The position numbers and the translations under genes were made by a program. This document shows, piece after piece, positions 50,419 through 59,315 of a stretch of 64,000 bases of DNA. Positions within the stretch are counted from its first letter, which is position 1. Every line of letters starts with the position of its first letter. The notes under the pieces are model-generated. The model did not search any database. It saw only the letters and a list, made by a program, of their open reading frames with translations, and had not been told where the DNA came from. This DNA comes from Pseudomonas sp. JAI120 (lineage in GTDB: Bacteria > Pseudomonadota > Gammaproteobacteria > Pseudomonadales > Pseudomonadaceae): contig NZ_JACHCZ010000002.1 of assembly GCF_014207255.1 (NCBI RefSeq), forward strand, positions 682,001-746,000, in the 5' to 3' direction.

Positions 50419-50829
50419 TTAGCCGTTGATGACAGCGTTTTCGTTTTCCAGGAATTCCTGTTCCAGCGCGTCTTCGTTCACTTTGTTGATTGGCTGGTTT
50501 TTCGCGGCAGCGCGGGGCTTGCCTTGCAGTCTGCCAAACAGATGTTCCAACGCGTGATCGAGCTTGGTGGCCGCACTGTCAATCGCCTGTTCGAGGGTAT
50601 CGCCCTTGGCGGACACCGAAAGCGCTTGATGGCCTTTAGGCCGCGCTTCCAGGCGGCAACTTAAATCGTGGGGACCGGGCTTGTCGCCGTTCTCATCCCG
50701 CAGGTAGACCTCCACTCGGGTCAGGTCTTCTTCATAACGTTCGAGCGTGCTCTCAATGGTAGTACGTACCCACTCCTCCAGTCGGATGCTGCTTTCAATA
50801 TGGTTATCGCTATTGACTTGGATTTGCAT
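50419..50829 (-). CDS. HPF/RaiA-family ribosome-associated protein
   Basis: A 136-residue protein with the HPF/YfiA (S30AE) fold pattern: MQIQVNSDNHIESSI, VEVYLRDENGDK, CRLEARPKGHQALSVSAKGDTLEQAIDSA. The C-terminal tail from about residue 100 is extended and acidic, longer than in short HPF. These proteins bind the decoding centre and hibernate ribosomes. The canonical hpf would be in the rpoN cluster, so this is likely a paralogue. GGGA precedes the ATG. Confidence 0.82.
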   Translation of the reverse strand: MQIQVNSDNHIESSIRLEEWVRTTIESTLERYEEDLTRVEVYLRDENGDKPGPHDLSCRLEARPKGHQALSVSAKGDTLEQAIDSAATKLDHALEHLFGRLQGKPRAAAKNQPINKVNEDALEQEFLENENAVING

Positions 50830-51042
50830 AGTTCTTCCCTTATTTCAGCTAGCTCGCGGGAGGTCACAAACTGCAACACCGGGGTGGTGAAACCATGACC
50901 TCTTGATTACACAATTGAGCAGCCAGAGAAACATTTCAACCCCTTTGCAAAGATAAATCCTACATTACAAATTAACCCTGACGACAAGCAAAAACGCTGT
51001 TAGGGTGGGGAGTTAGTTACATCTTCTTACGCCCTGCGATCC

Positions 51043-51990
51043 TCACAATTGCCCCTCTCCCAGCGGGTGCAAGGCGCGAAAAATCCCTGCTTCCTCTACC
51101 AGCCAGTCATGCACCGCGCGCACGCCCGGATGGCTCAGCGCGCCCGGCGCATACAGCAGCACATAGCGTTTGTGGTTGGGCACCGCGAGGCCGAACGGCA
51201 CGATCAAGGTGCCGCGTTCCAGCTCATCGTTCAGCAACGTCCGCCGCGCGATGGCGACGCCCATACCGGCAATCGCGGCCTCGATGGTCAGGTGGTTGCG
51301 GTTGAAGGTGTGGCCACGGCGTACGTCTGCGTCGTGGTAGCCGATGGCATTCAGATAGAACTCCCACTCCGCATACTCATAACTCCCACGCCAGGCGGTA
51401 ATGTCGTGCAGCAGCGGGAAATGCACGAGGTCGGCTGGGCCGTGCAACGGCGGCCGCCCTCGCAACAGGCTCGGCGCGCACACCGGGAAAATCTGCTCAT
51501 CCAACAGGGCTGTGGATAACAACCCGGGGTAGCTGCCGTCATTGAGGTCGATGGCCAGGTCGAAGTCACCTTCGTGCAGGGCGATGCTGCTGTCCTCGGC
51601 AACCATACGCAGTTGGATATCCGGGAAGCGCTGCTGCAAGCGCGGTAAACGCGGAGTCAGCCACTTGCCCAGGAACGACGGGATCGAGCGCAGGCGCAAG
51701 GTGCCGCTGATCATCCCCGCGTCCAGGCGCTGCAACTCGGCGTCGATGCTGCCATAAGCCTCCCCCACCGTTGCCGCCAGGCGCTGGCCCTCGGCACTCA
51801 GCTCCACCCCCCGCGCTCGTCGATGAAACAGCCGAAACCCAAGACGCTCCTCCAACTGGCGGATTTGTTGGCTCACCGCCCCCGGTGTGATGTGCAGTTC
51901 TTCGGCGCAGCGGGTGAACGACAAATGCCGTGCAGCGCAGGAAAACACGTGCAGCCAGACATAAGTCTGGCCATTGAGAGGGCGAGCCAT
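51043..51990 (-). CDS. LysR family regulator beside L-serine dehydratase
   Basis: A 315-residue GcvA-like LysR protein: the winged helix LSFTRCAEELHITPGAVSQQIRQLEERLG and the substrate-binding domain with ITAWRGSYEYAEW and FNRNHLTIEAAIAGMGVAI. It is divergent from sdaA, which makes that its probable target and serine or glycine a possible effector (inference). The ATG at 51990 (MARPLNGQTYVW) gives normal length; the 33-residue upstream frame covers the promoter. Confidence 0.9.
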   Translation of the reverse strand: MARPLNGQTYVWLHVFSCAARHLSFTRCAEELHITPGAVSQQIRQLEERLGFRLFHRRARGVELSAEGQRLAATVGEAYGSIDAELQRLDAGMISGTLRLRSIPSFLGKWLTPRLPRLQQRFPDIQLRMVAEDSSIALHEGDFDLAIDLNDGSYPGLLSTALLDEQIFPVCAPSLLRGRPPLHGPADLVHFPLLHDITAWRGSYEYAEWEFYLNAIGYHDADVRRGHTFNRNHLTIEAAIAGMGVAIARRTLLNDELERGTLIVPFGLAVPNHKRYVLLYAPGALSHPGVRAVHDWLVEEAGIFRALHPLGEGQL

Positions 51991-51994
51991 AGGG

Positions 51995-52009
51995 TTTAGT
52001 CCTGCTAAA
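51995..52009. promoter_or_regulatory. Candidate LysR operator TTTAG-N5-CTAAA
   Basis: A perfect 5-bp inverted repeat with a five-base centre lies directly upstream of the LysR ATG in the LysR/sdaA divergent region. It fits the T-N11-A LysR half-site rule and may mediate autoregulation. Confidence 0.45.
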
Positions 52010-52127
52010 GGGTATCTTAGGATAATTCGTTGGTCAGTGCTGATCCAGAGGCTCAGTATCAAGCCAACTGCGCTCGTCCTACAAAACATGGCAGCGATTC
52101 CTACTCCATTGCTTGTAAGGCTTTAGC

Positions 52128-53504
52128 ATGGCTATCAGTGTTTTCGATCTATTCAAGGTGGGCATCGGCCCTTCCAGCTCCCATACCGTCGGCCCCATGC
52201 GCGCGGCGGCGACCTTCGTCCAAGCCCTGAGCGACCAGCAATGGCTGGGTGAAACGCGCCGCGTCGAAGTGCGCCTGTATGGCTCGCTGTCCGCCACCGG
52301 TGTCGGCCACGCCACCGACCGCGCCTGTGTCATGGGCCTGATGGGCGAATGGCCGGATCAGGTCGATCCCACCTCGATCAACCCGCGTATCCAGCAACTG
52401 CGCGAGTCCGGTCGCTTGTTACTGGCCGGCAAGCATGAAATTGCCTTCAACTGGCAAAGCGACCTCCTACTGCTGGACGAAAGCCTGCCCTACCACCCCA
52501 ACGCCATGTCCCTGCTGGCCTACGGCGACAACGGCCTGCTGAGTGAGCAAACCTATTATTCGGTGGGTGGCGGTTTCATCATCGACGCCGCTGAAGCCGC
52601 TTCGGGCATTGCACCGACCGGCGATGTGCAATTGCCTTACGAGTTCTCCAGCGCCGTCGAACTGCTGGCCCTGTGCAACAAGCATGGCCTGCGGGTTTCC
52701 GAATTGATGATGGCCAACGAGCGCGCATGGCGCAGCGATGAACAGATCCGCAGCGGCCTGCTGCATATCTGGTCGGTGATGCGCGAATGCGTGGAACAAG
52801 GCCTGCGTGACGAAGGCATCCTCCCAGGTGGCCTGGACGTGCCCCGCCGCGCAGCAAAACTGCACCGCAGCCTGCTGGAAATCGGCAAACCCAATGTGAT
52901 CACCTCGACCTTGTCGGCCATGGAATGGGTCAACCTGTTTGCCCTCGCCGTCAACGAAGAAAATGCCGCGGGCGGTCGCATGGTCACCGCGCCGACCAAT
53001 GGCGCGGCGGGGATCATCCCGGCGGTGCTGCATTACTACATGAAGTTCAACGCCGACGCGTCCGACGACGATGTGGTCAATTTCTTCCTGGCCGCCGCAG
53101 CCGTCGGCATTCTGTGTAAGAAAAACGCCTCAATCTCCGGTGCCGAAGTCGGCTGCCAGGGCGAAGTCGGGTCAGCCTGCGCCATGGCCGCCGCCGGCTT
53201 GGCCGACATCCTCGGCGCCAGCCCCGAACAACTGGAAAACGCCGCCGAAATCGGCCTGGAACACAACCTCGGCCTGACCTGCGACCCAGTCGGCGGCCTG
53301 GTGCAAGTGCCGTGCATCGAGCGCAATGCCATCGCCGCGGTCAAGGCCATCAACGCCACGCAAATGGCCCTGCGCGGCGACGGCAAGCACTTCATTTCCC
53401 TCGACCGGGTGATCCGCACCATGCGCGATACCGGCGCCGACATGCATGACAAATACAAAGAAACGTCACGGGGCGGCCTGGCGGTCAGCTGGGTGGAGTG
53501 CTGA
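52128..53504 (+). CDS. sdaA: L-serine ammonia-lyase (iron-sulfur dependent)
   Basis: A 458-residue single-chain L-serine dehydratase that converts L-serine to pyruvate and ammonia with a 4Fe-4S cluster. The N-terminal beta domain has [19 protein letters not shown]. The alpha domain carries cluster cysteines in [22 protein letters not shown] and VPCIERNA. The length is standard. Divergent LysR gene upstream; a REPIN follows. Confidence 0.95.
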   Translation: MAISVFDLFKVGIGPSSSHTVGPMRAAATFVQALSDQQWLGETRRVEVRLYGSLSATGVGHATDRACVMGLMGEWPDQVDPTSINPRIQQLRESGRLLLAGKHEIAFNWQSDLLLLDESLPYHPNAMSLLAYGDNGLLSEQTYYSVGGGFIIDAAEAASGIAPTGDVQLPYEFSSAVELLALCNKHGLRVSELMMANERAWRSDEQIRSGLLHIWSVMRECVEQGLRDEGILPGGLDVPRRAAKLHRSLLEIGKPNVITSTLSAMEWVNLFALAVNEENAAGGRMVTAPTNGAAGIIPAVLHYYMKFNADASDDDVVNFFLAAAAVGILCKKNASISGAEVGCQGEVGSACAMAAAGLADILGASPEQLENAAEIGLEHNLGLTCDPVGGLVQVPCIERNAIAAVKAINATQMALRGDGKHFISLDRVIRTMRDTGADMHDKYKETSRGGLAVSWVEC

Positions 53505-53841
53505 TTGCGCTGTCAGCGATCGTTTTTTCCGTGTTGCCCTGAAACGGATCACCGATCTCAATAACAACATAGAACCCATGTGGGAGGGGGCTTGCTCCCG
53601 ATAGCGGTGAATCAGCCAAGTATTCATTGACTGATGCACCGCTATCGGGAGCAAGCCCCCTCCCACATAAGGCGCTCATTGTTTGACAGATCGCTGTACG
53701 GCACGCCCTTTGCTGTACAGCTCATGAGGTAAACGGAATTTGTACAACCTCAGCGACGGAGTGGCCGGTGGTCAGGCAACGCGAACTAATCACGACACCG
53801 GTCGTCAATGACTGCATGTTCTTATCAGGCGGTAACGCACC
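53505..53841. other. 337-bp gap between sdaA and the DUF3509 gene
   Basis: The gap contains the REPIN at 53578-53668 and, after it, about 170 bases that should include the DUF3509 promoter. I see no gene in it. Confidence 0.5.
53578..53668. repeat. REPIN downstream of sdaA
   Basis: Inverted ATGTGGGAGGGGGCTTGCTC units extended by CCGATAGCGGTG flank a spacer of about 27 bases. Arm sequence is the same as at 36809-36902. Confidence 0.92.
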
Positions 53842-54159
53842 ATGGACAATCCTTTTCAGATCATCACCGACACCTTCACCCCAAAATACCGCGTCAACCT
53901 GAGCATCCAACGGCTCGACGGAAGCATCATGCTCACCCTCTCGGATGAGACGGGTGTAGTGGCCAAACGCATGATCAGCGCCGAACAACGCAACGACCCG
54001 CAACGGCTCAAACGCCTGGTGCAAAGCATTCAATTCGGCATTGCCATCGAGCAGGGCCACAGCGCCATGGAGATCCTGACGGTGATGACGGACGGCGACA
54101 GCCACAAATTGTTGCAGCGGCCACCGGCCCGCGCCCTTCCCTTCAGCGTCGGGCTTTAA
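53842..54159 (+). CDS. DUF3509 family protein
   Basis: A 105-residue protein (MDNPFQIITDTFTPKYRVNL, MLTLSDETGVVAKRMISAEQ) matching DUF3509, a small family confined largely to Pseudomonas with no known function. It has no signal or membrane segment. Its stop codon overlaps that of the convergent psiE gene by four bases. Confidence 0.85.
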   Translation: MDNPFQIITDTFTPKYRVNLSIQRLDGSIMLTLSDETGVVAKRMISAEQRNDPQRLKRLVQSIQFGIAIEQGHSAMEILTVMTDGDSHKLLQRPPARALPFSVGL

Positions 54160-54644
54160 AGCTCACCCTTCTCGGTTTCCAGGCTCGCCTCGCCCTTGCG
54201 ACGCGGGCCTTCGACCTTCACCGACGGGAACGCCGACGACGCGTAACGCACCACCAGAATCGCAAACGCCAACAGCAGAATCCCGCCGCACAGGTAGATG
54301 ATGCCGAGGTCGGGCGGGTTGTGGTGAGACACGTTGGAGATCAACAGACGCGTCAGCGCGGTGATCGCCACGTAGATCAGGAAGCGCACCGGCATGTGGT
54401 TGGTCTTGAAATAAATCCCGACCATCGCGCCCAATTCCAGGTAGATGAACAACAGCAAGATGTCATCGATCTTGATGTGTCCATTCTCCAGCATCCCCAG
54501 AAATTCCATCACCGCTGCCCAGGCGGTCACCGCACCGATGGCGAACAACGCCAGGTAGTGGAACGACTCGACAAACAGGTTACCCAGGGACTCGGCCAGC
54601 CCATGGACTTGATGGCGCAGCTTTTCGGCCCAATTAAATTTCAC
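54156..54644 (-). CDS. PsiE-family phosphate-starvation-inducible membrane protein
   Basis: A 162-residue protein with four hydrophobic helices (FHYLALFAIGAVTAWAAVM, DDILLLFIYLELGAMVGIYF, FLIYVAITALTRLLIS and LGIIYLCGGILLLAFAILV read across four blocks), the PsiE pattern. The start is a GTG at 54644 preceded by AGGA. Biochemical function is unknown; in E. coli psiE is induced on phosphate starvation. Confidence 0.85.
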   Translation of the reverse strand: MKFNWAEKLRHQVHGLAESLGNLFVESFHYLALFAIGAVTAWAAVMEFLGMLENGHIKIDDILLLFIYLELGAMVGIYFKTNHMPVRFLIYVAITALTRLLISNVSHHNPPDLGIIYLCGGILLLAFAILVVRYASSAFPSVKVEGPRRKGEASLETEKGEL

Positions 54645-54833
54645 GATGGTGCTTCCTTAGGTCGGTTCGACCGGATAATGCGGGTTGGACGTGACGGTTG
54701 TTCTGCATGCAGAAAAAAGGCCAGAGGCGGGTATAAGATGATGGCGGGGTGACATGAGGCACGCCTAACCTGTATTTACGGGCTACATTAAAAAACTGCT
54801 ACCCAAACCCCACAGTTTGGCTTAACCTTTTAG

Positions 54834-54849
54834 CTGTATATAAATACAG
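54834..54849 (+). promoter_or_regulatory. LexA box upstream of yebG
   Basis: CTGTATATAAATACAG is a perfect CTGT-N8-ACAG SOS box with AT-rich centre. It lies 44-59 bases before the yebG ATG, where it would overlap the promoter. Confidence 0.92.
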
Positions 54850-54892
54850 TAGTCGCAAAAGACAACTATCGTGAAGGCATGTGAGGTGGTGA

Positions 54893-55153
54893 ATGGCCGT
54901 CGAAGTGGTATACCGCAGCAGCCGAGATCTGGAGCGTTTGTTCATGGATAAAGCCGAAGCTGACCGTCATGACAAGATGCTTGAACTCGCTGAGTTGCTC
55001 GCAGAAGTGTTGCAAAAAGCCGTGCCGTCCCTGAGCGAGCAGCAGGTGGAAGAAGCGGGGATCTACATGGCGAAGAATCGCGATGTGTTTGCCAAGGCGT
55101 TCAAGAGCCAACCGGACGCGTTGTCCGAGCTGCTGAACGCACCGGCGGAATAA
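54893..55153 (+). CDS. yebG: SOS-induced protein YebG
   Basis: An 86-residue protein beginning MAVEVVYRSSRDLERLFMDK with DKMLELAELLAEVL and a helical C-terminus, matching YebG, a small LexA-regulated, DNA-damage-inducible protein of unclear function. A perfect LexA box and GAGG ribosome site precede it, and a terminator follows, so it is a single-gene SOS unit. Confidence 0.92.
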   Translation: MAVEVVYRSSRDLERLFMDKAEADRHDKMLELAELLAEVLQKAVPSLSEQQVEEAGIYMAKNRDVFAKAFKSQPDALSELLNAPAE

Positions 55154-55167
55154 AGTCCGAATTGAAC

Positions 55168-55199
55168 AGGCCCTGAGTCCATGATTCAGGGCCTTTTTA
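55168..55199 (+). terminator. Terminator of yebG
   Basis: Stem AGGCCCTGA/TCAGGGCCT with a nine-base loop followed by TTTT, 15 bases after the yebG stop codon and just before the convergent dehydrogenase gene. Confidence 0.88.
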
Positions 55200-55208
55200 A
55201 TGCCTGGC

Positions 55209-56228
55209 CTATTTGTAGAGCAAACGCTCGGCCAGTTCGTCCGCGACCCGTGCCGGGGAGCGTTTTTCGGCCTGGGCGTGGGCGAAGATTTCGGTCAGGC
55301 GCGTGCCGATGTTGGACAGGTGCGCGGTGATGGTCGGCAGTTCGGCGCCGCTGTGCTTGAGGGCGACGTAGATCAGGCCACCGGAGTTGATCACGTAGTC
55401 CGGGGCGTAGAGGATGCCGCGGCCTTCGAGTTGGTCGGCCACTTGCAGGTTGGTCAGTTGCGCACTGGCGGAACCGGCCACGGCGGCGCAGCGTAGCTGG
55501 CCGACGCTCTGGCGGTTGAACACGGCGCCCAGGCCGCAGGGTGCGAGGATGTCGCACGGGGTGCTGAGCAAGGCGTCGTTGGCGATCGGGTGCGCGCCGA
55601 GCTGTTCCATGGCCAGTTGCACCTTGCCGTGGTCGATGTCGCTGACCAGCAGTTCGGCGCCGGCGGCGTGCAGTTGTTCGGCCAGGGCGAAGCCCACGTT
55701 GCCCAGGCCCTGGATGGCCACGCGCAAGCCTTCGAGGTTGTCGCTGCCCAGACGGGCCATGGCGGTGGTGCGGATCCCGGCGAACACGCCCATGGCGGCA
55801 TGGGGCGAAGGGTCCCCGGCGGCGGTGGTGCTGGTAACGAAACGGGTGTGTTGAGCGATGCAGTCCATGTCGGCGACCGAGGTGCCGCTGTCGGTGGCGG
55901 TGATGTAGCGACCGTCGAGTTGCTCGATGCAACGACCGAAGGCTTCAAACAGTGCCGCACGGTTTTCCACATGGGCGGGGCGCAGGATCACCGCCGTACC
56001 GCCACCCACCGGCAACCCGGCCAGGGCGGCCTTGTAGCTCATGCCTTGGGCCAGGCGCGCGGCGTCCGCCACGGCGCTTTCATCGTCGGGGTAAGCAAGG
56101 TAGCGACAACCACCCAGGGCTGGGCCCAGGCGGCTGTTGTGGATGGCTATAACCGCCTTCAACCCCGTCACCGGGTCGATGCTCAGGTGCAGCGATTCAA
56201 GGCGGGTGCTGTGCATGAGAGCAAACAT
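55209..56228 (-). CDS. Glu/Leu/Phe/Val dehydrogenase family protein, catalytic Lys replaced by Thr
   Basis: A 339-residue amino acid dehydrogenase of leucine-dehydrogenase type. It has the substrate-binding RLGPALGGCRYL, Lys66 in GMSYKAALAG, ATDSGTSVADMD and the Rossmann motif IQGLGNVGFALAEQL. At residue 78 the active-site loop reads GLPVGGGTAVI; the family signature has Lys there (GGGK or GGSK), the residue that polarises the substrate. The codon is ACG (55995-55997), one base from AAG. The protein is otherwise intact, so it may be inactive, altered in function, or the base may be a sequencing error. P. aeruginosa ldh (PA3418) is the likely orthologue. Confidence 0.85.
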   Translation of the reverse strand: MFALMHSTRLESLHLSIDPVTGLKAVIAIHNSRLGPALGGCRYLAYPDDESAVADAARLAQGMSYKAALAGLPVGGGTAVILRPAHVENRAALFEAFGRCIEQLDGRYITATDSGTSVADMDCIAQHTRFVTSTTAAGDPSPHAAMGVFAGIRTTAMARLGSDNLEGLRVAIQGLGNVGFALAEQLHAAGAELLVSDIDHGKVQLAMEQLGAHPIANDALLSTPCDILAPCGLGAVFNRQSVGQLRCAAVAGSASAQLTNLQVADQLEGRGILYAPDYVINSGGLIYVALKHSGAELPTITAHLSNIGTRLTEIFAHAQAEKRSPARVADELAERLLYK

Positions 56229-56412
56229 CGTCGAGCTCCCGAATCACTTCTTGTGTCGCCAAGTATAGGCTTGCGGCAGAAAACTGCCGAAGTGCGCTGG
56301 AATAAGCCGCTCGGTTTTGCAGGTCCTGCGACATAAGCACGTAGGATATCTCTCAAGACACTGGACGAAATTTCCCAGCAAGGCTAAAACGGGGCATCTG
56401 CCGGAGAAAGCA

Positions 56413-57216
56413 ATGAATCCCCGCCAAGCCTTTTTCGCCTGCCTGGAACGTTCGCCCCCCGCGCTGTTTGAAGCCGCGCTGTGGATTGCCGCCGAGCATG
56501 ACCCGGCGGTGCTACCAGCGTTGATCATGCAGGACCTGAAATTGCTCGAGCAACAGGTCAACCAGGGCATGCCCCTGCTGCCGGCGGACGAACTGGGGCA
56601 GCCCTTGCTGCGACGCATGAATGACCTCGGCTTCGCCCAGGATGACTTCACCCCGCTGCGCCCCGCCGCCGCCCTGCTGGACAAGGTGTTGCAACGCAAA
56701 CGCGGGCAGCCCCTGGCCCTGGGGTTGATTGCCATGGAGCTGGCTCGACGCCTGGGGATCCCCATGGTCGGCGTCAACTTCCCCGGCCACTTCCTGTTGC
56801 GAGTGCCCGGTGCCGATCACCTGCTGGACCCCTGCGGCGGGCGACGCCTGTACCCCAACGATTGCCGCGAGCTGCTGCAACGCCAGTACGGCCCCAACCT
56901 CAAGTTGCAGGTCGACCACCTGCACACCGCCGAACCCCGTTCGATCCTGCAACGGCTGTCCCGCAACCTGCGCCAGTTGCACCTGGCCAATGACAACCCT
57001 TTGGCCGCGTTGATCGACGCCGAGCGCGTGCTGGAACTGGGCAATGCCAGCGCTGCCGATTACCTCGCGCGGGCCAGCCTGTATCAGCGCCTGGACTGCC
57101 CCAACGCCGAGCGCTTCGACCTCGAACACGCGCTGATGCTGAGCGAAGACCCGATCCAACGCCTACGCCTGACTGAGCGGCTGGGGCACCTGCCGCCCAA
57201 CTTCGTGGTGCATTGA
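56413..57216 (+). CDS. SirB1/transglutaminase-like family protein with TPR-like C-terminus
   Basis: A 267-residue protein. The middle has RKRGQPLALGLIAMELARRLGIPMVGVNFPGHFLLR, the SirB1-type transglutaminase-like signature, and the C-terminal third (DNPLAALIDAERVLEL, ADYLARASLYQRLDCPNAERFDLEHAL) reads as TPR helices. The catalytic Cys of true transglutaminases is not evident. The start is the ATG at 56413 with GGAGA upstream. Function is unknown; a peptide-binding or regulatory role is possible. Confidence 0.85.
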   Translation: MNPRQAFFACLERSPPALFEAALWIAAEHDPAVLPALIMQDLKLLEQQVNQGMPLLPADELGQPLLRRMNDLGFAQDDFTPLRPAAALLDKVLQRKRGQPLALGLIAMELARRLGIPMVGVNFPGHFLLRVPGADHLLDPCGGRRLYPNDCRELLQRQYGPNLKLQVDHLHTAEPRSILQRLSRNLRQLHLANDNPLAALIDAERVLELGNASAADYLARASLYQRLDCPNAERFDLEHALMLSEDPIQRLRLTERLGHLPPNFVVH

Positions 57217-57233
57217 ACCCACGACTTTTCAGC

Positions 57234-57279
57234 AGCAAATTGTCCTGTGGCGAGCGGACTTGCCACAGGACAATTTGCT
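57234..57279. repeat. Perfect 18-bp inverted repeat
   Basis: AGCAAATTGTCCTGTGGC and its exact complement are separated by ten bases. The inner part (CTGTGGCGAGCGG) resembles the GTGGCGAGCGGGC repeat at 63004-63135. It lies between convergent genes and may help end transcription, although no long U-run follows on either strand. Confidence 0.85.
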
Positions 57280-57377
57280 CTTCAATCGATCGGTAAAACC
57301 AGGCCATGCCGATGGCGAAGGTGCCGGCAAACAGGAACATCAAGGTTTTTATTGTTCCCGCGCGAGGGAACGATCAT

Positions 57378-58013
57378 TCAAGGCGTATCGGGTTGGCTGG
57401 CAGGATGGGCCTGGATGAATGCCGGATGCTGCGCCGCCAACGCCGCCACCCCGCCGATGCGCGGGTAAGCCGCCAATGGCACCTTGAAGCGCTCCGCCGC
57501 ATACAACTGGGGAATCAGGAATGCGTCCGCCATCCCCGGCTGCTCGCCAAAGCAATAACCCTTATCGCCAATCAACTGCTCCACCGCACCCAGCCCCAGG
57601 CTGATCCAATGCCCGATCCACTCCAGCACCTGCACGTCATCATGCCCCCACTGACGCAGCAGGTTCTGGGTGCTGGAATTGTGCAACGGGTGAATATCGC
57701 AGCCGATGATCGACGCCACCGCGCGTTCATGGGCACGGGTGACCATGTCCTTGGAAAGCAGCGGCGCCTGTGGATAACGTTCGTCCAGATATTCAATGAT
57801 CGTCGCGGACTGAATCAGCAACTCGCCCTCATCGGTGCGCAAGGCCGGAACGCGACCTTGGGGGTTGATGGCCAGGTATTCGGGCTGGCGATTGGCGCCA
57901 CCCGCCGGCACCAGCAGGTTGACGGGCACCGCAGTGAAATCCAGGCCCTTGAGCGCGAGGGCGATGCGCACCCGGTATGACGCCGTTGAACGGTAGTAGG
58001 TATAGAGTTCCAT
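57378..58013 (-). CDS. maiA: Maleylacetoacetate isomerase
   Basis: A 211-residue zeta-class glutathione transferase that isomerises maleylacetoacetate to fumarylacetoacetate. The N-terminal glutathione site is YYRSTASYRVRIAL (residues 5-18; the catalytic Ser is in this loop), followed by NPQGRVPAL and ATIIEYLDERYP. A helical C-terminal domain completes it. It lies 12 bp after fahA and has a strong GGAGG ribosome site. Last step-enabling gene of the hmgA-fahA-maiA operon. Confidence 0.95.
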   Translation of the reverse strand: MELYTYYRSTASYRVRIALALKGLDFTAVPVNLLVPAGGANRQPEYLAINPQGRVPALRTDEGELLIQSATIIEYLDERYPQAPLLSKDMVTRAHERAVASIIGCDIHPLHNSSTQNLLRQWGHDDVQVLEWIGHWISLGLGAVEQLIGDKGYCFGEQPGMADAFLIPQLYAAERFKVPLAAYPRIGGVAALAAQHPAFIQAHPASQPDTP

Positions 58014-58025
58014 CGCCCTGCCCTC

Positions 58026-59312
58026 CTAGCGCGCCGCGACCACGGTGCCACGGCATTCGCCGAAGCCGATGGAGGCAAAGCCTTCACGGTTGCAACGGGC
58101 GCGCAGAATGACTTCATCACCGTCTTCAAGGAACCTGCGCACTTCGCCGGAAGGCAGTTCGATGACCTTCTTACCGCCCTCGGTCATCTCCAGCAGGCTG
58201 CCGAACTGCCCTGCCTCAGGGCCGGACAAGGTGCCCGAACCGAACAGGTCGCCGGCCTGCAATTGGCAGCCGTTGACGCTGTGGTGCGCCACCAACTGCG
58301 CGACGGTCCAGTACATATGCAGGCTGTTGCTCAGGGCCAGACGATGGGCCGGCAGGTTTTGCTCGCGCATCGACGCCGTGGTGAGCAGTACTTCCAGTTC
58401 TATATCGAAGGCGCCGGCCGCCTGATCGCGTTTATCCAGCAGGTACGGCAGCGGTTGCGGATCGCCTTCGGGCCGCGCTGGTTGTGCTTTGCGGAACGGT
58501 TCCAGGGCTTCGGCCGTGACCACCCACGGTGAAATGGTGGTGATGAAGCTCTTCGACAGGAACGGCCCCAGCGGCTGGTATTCCCAGGCCTGGATGTCCC
58601 GCGCCGACCAGTCATTGAGCAGGCAGAAACCGGCGATATGCTCGGCCGCATCGCCAATGGCAATCGAGTCGCCCATGGCATTGCCCTGGCCGATCCAGAT
58701 GCCCAGTTCCAGCTCATAGTCCAGGCGTGCGCAGGGGCCGAAGCTCGGCTCAGTCTGGCCGGCCGGCAAGGTCTGGCCTTTGGGGCGACGTACCTCGGCA
58801 CCCGAGGTGCGAATGGTCGAGGCGCGGCCGTGATAACCGATCGGGACGTACTTGTAGTTCGGCAGCAGCGGGTTATCCGGGCGGAACAGTTTGCCGACGT
58901 TCTGCGCGTGCTCGATGCCGACGTAGAAGTCGGTGTAGTCGTTGATCTTCGCCGGCAGGTGCATCTGGCAATCGGCGGCGCGGTGCAGCACCTGCGCTTC
59001 ACGGGTTTGCAGTTTGCTGCCCTCCGCCAGCAGTTCCAGCAGGCGCTCGCGCAACGCCACGCGCGGGCCACGGCCCAGCTCGAAAAAGGCGTTCAACTGG
59101 CCGCCCACGGTGGATTCAACGGCTTGGCGGGCCTCGCCTTCAAACTCATCCAGGGCGGCGTGCAGGTCGAGGATCGCGTCGCCAATCGCGACGCCGCTGC
59201 GCGGGGCCGAGCCATTGATGCTGAACACCCCCAGCGGCAGGTTTTGCAGGGGGAAATCGCGGTGACCGTTGGCGGAGGCTACCCAGCTGCGGGTAAGGGT
59301 TGGCTGCGTCAT
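58026..59312 (-). CDS. fahA: Fumarylacetoacetase
   Basis: A 428-residue hydrolase that cleaves fumarylacetoacetate to fumarate and acetoacetate. It shows DYTDFYVGIEHAQNVG, the metal-ligand region YELELGIWIGQGN and WSARDIQAWEYQPLGPFLSKS across two blocks, and LFGSGTLSGPE. The ATG at 59312 lies four bases from the hmgA stop codon, with GGAGA spanning the junction, so translation is coupled. Confidence 0.96.
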   Translation of the reverse strand: MTQPTLTRSWVASANGHRDFPLQNLPLGVFSINGSAPRSGVAIGDAILDLHAALDEFEGEARQAVESTVGGQLNAFFELGRGPRVALRERLLELLAEGSKLQTREAQVLHRAADCQMHLPAKINDYTDFYVGIEHAQNVGKLFRPDNPLLPNYKYVPIGYHGRASTIRTSGAEVRRPKGQTLPAGQTEPSFGPCARLDYELELGIWIGQGNAMGDSIAIGDAAEHIAGFCLLNDWSARDIQAWEYQPLGPFLSKSFITTISPWVVTAEALEPFRKAQPARPEGDPQPLPYLLDKRDQAAGAFDIELEVLLTTASMREQNLPAHRLALSNSLHMYWTVAQLVAHHSVNGCQLQAGDLFGSGTLSGPEAGQFGSLLEMTEGGKKVIELPSGEVRRFLEDGDEVILRARCNREGFASIGFGECRGTVVAAR

Positions 59313-59315
59313 GGG

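Noticed and set aside
56900..57343. 147-codon minus-strand frame reaching into the SirB1-like gene
   Set aside because: Most of it is antisense to the real gene; only the first part near 57340 is protein-like and it is reported as a possible relic.
57354..57371. GTTCCC-GCGCGA-GGGAAC palindrome after maiA as a terminator
   Set aside because: The T-run lies on the wrong side for the minus-strand transcript; at most a small hairpin.
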